Positions 22,469 to 24,540 of a stretch of DNA of 24,540 nucleotides are shown here, piece by piece. Positions within the stretch are counted from its first letter, which is position 1. Each line of letters opens with the position of its first letter. Under the pieces are notes generated by a model that did no database searches, was not told the origin of the DNA, and was given only the letters and a program-made list of their open reading frames with translations. The translations under genes and the position numbers were made by a program. Source of the DNA: a virus; the IMG/VR virus record IMGVR_UViG_3300022540_000025, positions 1 to 24,540 of that record; one strand, given 5' to 3'.

Positions 22469-22914
22469 CTAGGTTGACCCTCAAAGGTAATACCATTTAT
22501 CACTCTCCTTATTAAACTTACAGGATAGGGATTACTCCCGTTCTCCATCTTTATGATAGCCATAACCAATGAGCCCACTTGAGTGGGATGAAAGGTAAGA
22601 TGGCTGTCAGAAGCAACACCAAGCCTATTAGCCACGAAGTTAATATAGCTTTCTGTCGGGTTCCCATCTTGTCTAGGAGCCCATCGACTAATGATTTGTC
22701 TAACTGTTCTGAGCTTTCTTTTTTCATAATATGTCCTCAAAGTTATAACTGTAGCTCGTATGCCGTAGTAAGGGGTAGAGAAGCACTCAAACCTAGACTT
22801 CTTCTTACATTCAACCTTACCTATCCAGTGGTTATTCTTATTACGCTCCAGGTTGCCGGGATTGTTATTTAACAACCCAACAACCAACAAAGATACCCCT
22901 AATATACTAATCAT
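22141..22914 (-). CDS. Endolysin with N-terminal hydrophobic segment; C-terminal 108 codons overlap the HNH gene
   Basis: A 257-residue frame. Residues 16-146 match a phage muramidase-like family: NNNPGNLE (16-23), WIGKVE, FSTPYYGIRATVITLRTYYE (45-64), IISRWAPRQDGNPTESYINF (74-93) and IIKMENGSNPY (120-130). Family members usually end some 10-15 residues after NPY, that is near residue 146 here. Residues 149-257 are read through the HNH gene in a different register and look like no folded domain (repeated Pro/Ser, PLPEPPTGPGN). This tail is therefore probably an addition caused by insertion of the HNH gene just before the original stop. Residues 2-15 (ISILGVSLLVVGLL) form a signal peptide or signal-anchor. 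The start overlaps the preceding gene (ATGA), with GGAG eight bases upstream. The role is degradation of the cell wall at lysis. Confidence 0.8.
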   Translation of the reverse strand: MISILGVSLLVVGLLNNNPGNLERNKNNHWIGKVECKKKSRFECFSTPYYGIRATVITLRTYYEKRKLRTVRQIISRWAPRQDGNPTESYINFVANRLGVASDSHLTFHPTQVGSLVMAIIKMENGSNPYPVSLIRRVINGITFEGQPRWNALSVEVQRGIPTLLTERADAFPASASIRGSGEEHIKSTEIPLRSEKITGNGMLRTLKLRSPRLCSILEIIQDSVPLPEPPTGPGNYMLYPTGPARSTLSYSTSLLL

Positions 22915-23126
22915 TTATTTAACTCCTTCTTATTAAAATGTTTCAGTATAGGATACTCCTCTTCTCTAAGACCTAACCCTTGTACATATTCCTCTGCTTT
23001 CTTACGACTATTCAAATACAGAGGGATAAATACTTTAGCATACTTAGTATATCTAGCTATCTCAAACTCCGATAGCGACTCTATTCTCTGCTGTAGAGAC
23101 TTCTCTGGACTCTTTACTTTCAACAT
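22911..23126 (-). CDS. 71-aa charged protein, unknown function
   Basis: Starts inside the SLOG-like gene (65-base overlap). GAAGGA five bases before the ATG supports this start, and there is no other Met in the frame. The product is a soluble, Lys/Glu-rich helical protein (SLQQRIESLSEFEIARYTKY, 10-29; NSRKKAEEYVQGLGLREEEY, 39-58) with no membrane segment. Its TGA overlaps the endolysin ATG. I do not recognise it. Being directly upstream of the endolysin it could be a lysis regulator, but nothing in the sequence shows that. No lipobox or signal peptide, so it is not an obvious spanin. Confidence 0.6.
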   Translation of the reverse strand: MLKVKSPEKSLQQRIESLSEFEIARYTKYAKVFIPLYLNSRKKAEEYVQGLGLREEEYPILKHFNKKELNK

Positions 23127-23526
23127 GGTTATCCTTCAGTTCTACTACAAATACTTCCTTACCTTGCTCCTTAGCATAAGAGATAAGCTGTCTATCAGAA
23201 GAGTCTTTCTTGTAAGCAAAGACTAATACCTGATCACAGTTATCTACCAGCTGCTTATTACGTATAAAGAAGTGGCGAGCATTGTGAGCAGCTGCTCTGT
23301 CTAAAATAAAGTATGGTTCGAACTTTATAATATCTAGGCCGTAGATATCTGCAAAATCCCCTGCGAAGGCAGACACGCCTACTGATTCCCCTCCTGTTAC
23401 GACAGTAACTCGGGGAGCGTTTATGTCGAAGTTGTCCAAGGTATGGGTATCGAAGATATGTGCTATGTTTTCTAGAACGAACCTTTGATCTGTACATTTT
23501 CTATTACCTACTATTCCTACCCTCAT
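23062..23526 (-). CDS. SLOG / DUF2493-like nucleotide-binding domain protein
   Basis: A 154-residue single-domain protein with a Rossmann-like SLOG pattern: MRVGIVGNRKCTD (1-13), the glycine-rich loop VTGGESVGVSAFAGDFADIYG (43-63), then RNKQLVDNCDQVLVFAYKKD (89-108) and SYAKEQGKEVFVVEL (116-130). The usual phage DUF2493 form is SGGAxGVDxxA; here GVS replaces GVD, so a commonly conserved acidic residue is missing. SLOG domains bind nucleotides or nucleotide-derived ligands; some act in defence signalling, others in nucleotide processing. GGAG lies eight bases before the ATG, and the ATG overlaps the stop of the 33-aa gene (ATGA). The last 21 residues are coded by DNA shared with the next gene and look tail-like. 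Function here unknown. Confidence 0.72.
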   Translation of the reverse strand: MRVGIVGNRKCTDQRFVLENIAHIFDTHTLDNFDINAPRVTVVTGGESVGVSAFAGDFADIYGLDIIKFEPYFILDRAAAHNARHFFIRNKQLVDNCDQVLVFAYKKDSSDRQLISYAKEQGKEVFVVELKDNHVESKESREVSTAENRVAIGV

Positions 23527-23624
23527 TTATTATCTCCTTGCATATATCTTATTAAATAACCAACACCAACTACAAATACAAAAAATCCTATAACAAATCC
23601 AATCAAAAACTGTACTATATCCAT
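23523..23624 (-). CDS. 33-aa single-span membrane peptide
   Basis: Between the metallophosphoesterase and SLOG genes a short frame starts at ATG 23624 and ends in a TGA overlapping the SLOG start (ATGA). The peptide is MDIVQFLIGFVIGFFVFVVG followed by VGYLIRYMQGDNK: one membrane helix (about 3-25) with a short, mostly polar end. It begins four bases after the upstream stop, and AGAGGA stands about ten bases before the ATG. The precise coupling at its 3' end, the composition and the lack of any other explanation for the 102 bases argue for a real gene. It could be a membrane anchor partner, a small lysis-modulating peptide or a superinfection-related peptide; none is shown by the sequence. Confidence 0.65.
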   Translation of the reverse strand: MDIVQFLIGFVIGFFVFVVGVGYLIRYMQGDNK

Positions 23625-23628
23625 AATC

Positions 23629-24321
23629 TTATATCCTCTTGTTCCATCTGCCGCTTTTAGTCATGACCAAAGGAACTAGTTGTGGAGTATCATCAATTAT
23701 AAGTCCACACCCTATTAATGGTCTTTTTAACACAGTCTTCTTGTTGTATGTGAAGACAGGAGAGTGGTCATTAATCAAGCATCCAACAGTCATACTCCAT
23801 CTAAGTGTATTAGTATCTCCAAAGTATTCTATACCCATAAGGCTATGATGATGTCCCATAATAGAGCAGTGAGAGAATTGTTTAGCATTATTAAGAGTAC
23901 TGCCTGATATAGAATGAGTTAACAAGCAATCCTGATCCTTATTAATCTTAAAGAAGTCTCTCTCTTTCCATTCCCAATTGACATCGTATATATCGTTAGG
24001 ACTACGTATATGTTCTTCTGGTATATTAGCTGTACGCGCTTTGCGCTTAGTAAGTATATCGTGATTTCCCTCTACTATAACCATTTCAGGAAATATCGCC
24101 TCTAATTTTTTTACGGCTATGCGAGATTGTCTAAGCTCCTCCTTCCCGGAGAGCGCTCCACTCTCTATCTCATGATAGCTGGAAAAGTGGTTATCTGTTA
24201 GGTCGCCTGAGTTCTTAGCCACCTTAATATCGTATACATCTTTAATAGCCGCTAAGAATGCAAAGGCGTCCCTGTGATGGTAAGGTAGGTGTAAATCACT
24301 AATTATAATACAATTTTTCAA
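23629..24321 (-). CDS. Calcineurin-like metallophosphoesterase
   Basis: A 230-residue enzyme with the full two-metal motif set in order: SDLH (8-11; D9, H11), GDLTD (39-43; D40), GNHD (85-88; N86, H87), LTHS (134-137; H136) and GHHH (156-159; H157, H159). This predicts hydrolysis of phosphate mono- or diesters with Mn or similar metals. Phage members include protein phosphatases and nucleotide or nucleic-acid phosphodiesterases; the substrate cannot be told here. The start is TTG, overlapping the TGA of the gene before it (TTGA); the protein motif begins within eight residues of this start and there is no nearby in-frame ATG upstream. A moderate AGGA lies nine bases upstream. Part of the leftward operon leading to lysis genes. 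Confidence 0.9.
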   Translation of the reverse strand: MKNCIIISDLHLPYHHRDAFAFLAAIKDVYDIKVAKNSGDLTDNHFSSYHEIESGALSGKEELRQSRIAVKKLEAIFPEMVIVEGNHDILTKRKARTANIPEEHIRSPNDIYDVNWEWKERDFFKINKDQDCLLTHSISGSTLNNAKQFSHCSIMGHHHSLMGIEYFGDTNTLRWSMTVGCLINDHSPVFTYNKKTVLKRPLIGCGLIIDDTPQLVPLVMTKSGRWNKRI

Positions 24322-24497
24322 GTATGTTTGTCCTTTGCTACTATTTCTTTTGCTATTATTTTAATAGCTCTATTATAAAGAGCCGAATCAAAGCTCATCC
24401 TATTTACTGTGAATCCTCCTACAACCCTATCATTGTCAGCAATCTGTACCATATCACGTAATAGTTGATGAGCTGCTGCATCATTATCAGTCTTCAA
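24318..24497 (-). CDS. 59-aa protein, TTG start, unknown function
   Basis: A short gene read from TTG at 24497. GAGGAG stands seven bases before this TTG, an excellent signal, and the TGA stop overlaps the metallophosphoesterase TTG start (TTGA), matching the operon's coupling pattern. The product is a small soluble helical protein (MKTDNDAAAHQLLRDMVQIA, then DNDRVVGGFTVNRMSFDSAL and a helix YNRAIKIIAKEIVAKDK). No family is recognised. The GGFTVNRMSFDSALY segment suggests a short beta element between two helices. Confidence 0.65.
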   Translation of the reverse strand: MKTDNDAAAHQLLRDMVQIADNDRVVGGFTVNRMSFDSALYNRAIKIIAKEIVAKDKHT

Positions 24498-24540
24498 AAT
24501 CCAACTCCTCTATCTTATTAGGGTATAATATAGGAAAATC
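24487..24540 (-). CDS. C-terminal end of an unidentified gene, cut by the right edge
   Basis: A minus-strand frame open to the window edge gives the last 17 residues DFPILYPNKIEELDFED and a TGA at 24489-24487. It overlaps the start of the 59-aa gene by 11 bases and contains that gene's ribosome binding site, consistent with an operon. Too little is present to assign a family. Confidence 0.5.
   Translation of the reverse strand, partial: DFPILYPNKIEELDFED
24505..24510 (-). promoter_or_regulatory. Ribosome binding site supporting a TTG start
   Basis: On the minus strand GAGGAG precedes the TTG at 24497 by seven bases. No in-frame ATG occurs until residue 16, so this signal decides the start of the 59-aa gene. 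It lies within the last codons of the upstream gene. Confidence 0.65.

Noticed and set aside
22579-22872. 97-aa plus-strand frame opposite the endolysin
   Set aside because: Antisense of a clear muramidase-like gene, without ribosome signal or family pattern.

Overview
The window is most of the virion-morphogenesis half of a short-tailed (podovirus-type) tailed phage, plus part of an oppositely oriented lysis/accessory operon. The set terminase small and large subunits, head-to-tail portal, scaffold, HK97-fold capsid protein, T7 gp11-like adaptor, T7 gp12-like nozzle, and gp14-like and very large internal virion (ejection) proteins is diagnostic of a podovirus. No sheath, tape measure or integrase is visible. 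The host is not identifiable from sequence; ejection proteins of this type and a membrane-active lysis set suggest a Gram-negative host. Gene order and the lack of any recognisable phage RNA polymerase promoter repeats are compatible with a marine T7-like/SIO1-VpV262-like (Zobellviridae-like) phage, but that placement is inference.

Rightward block, 1-21603. A 5'-truncated tail fibre and a LamG-fold protein lead into terS-terL-portal (1430-5273). Three small, extremely basic proteins follow (5273-5945; one looks like a small HNH protein), then two small proteins of unknown function, scaffold, major capsid protein and a probable head decoration protein (to 8830). After a hairpin come a C1q/jelly-roll-like protein, a second tail fibre whose N-terminus is paralogous to the truncated first one, the adaptor, a small conserved protein, the nozzle, a GNAT acetyltransferase and three ejection proteins (142, 1461 and 660 aa). 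A small membrane protein and a zinc-ribbon protein end the block. Genes are packed with ATGA, TTGA or TAATG junctions, implying translational coupling.

Leftward block, 24540-21580. In transcription order: the end of an unknown gene, a 59-aa protein, a metallophosphoesterase, a 33-aa membrane peptide, a SLOG/DUF2493-like protein, a 71-aa unknown, an endolysin with an N-terminal hydrophobic segment, an HNH endonuclease and a holin-like membrane protein. The HNH gene lies inside the 3' end of the endolysin reading frame, in another frame. The two blocks converge and overlap tail to tail by 24 bp, flanked by inverted repeats that may terminate both transcripts.

Four small genes were found by direct reading, beyond the longer, obvious coding regions: 5575-5739 (54 aa), 23523-23624 (33 aa), 24318-24497 (59 aa) and the partial 24487-24540. 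The capsid and decoration genes use markedly different codons from neighbouring genes (almost no ATA, no AGA), as expected for the most highly expressed virion proteins. I found no tRNA, rRNA, CRISPR array or insertion sequence. No gene-free stretch exceeds about 60 bases, apart from those occupied by the small genes listed.
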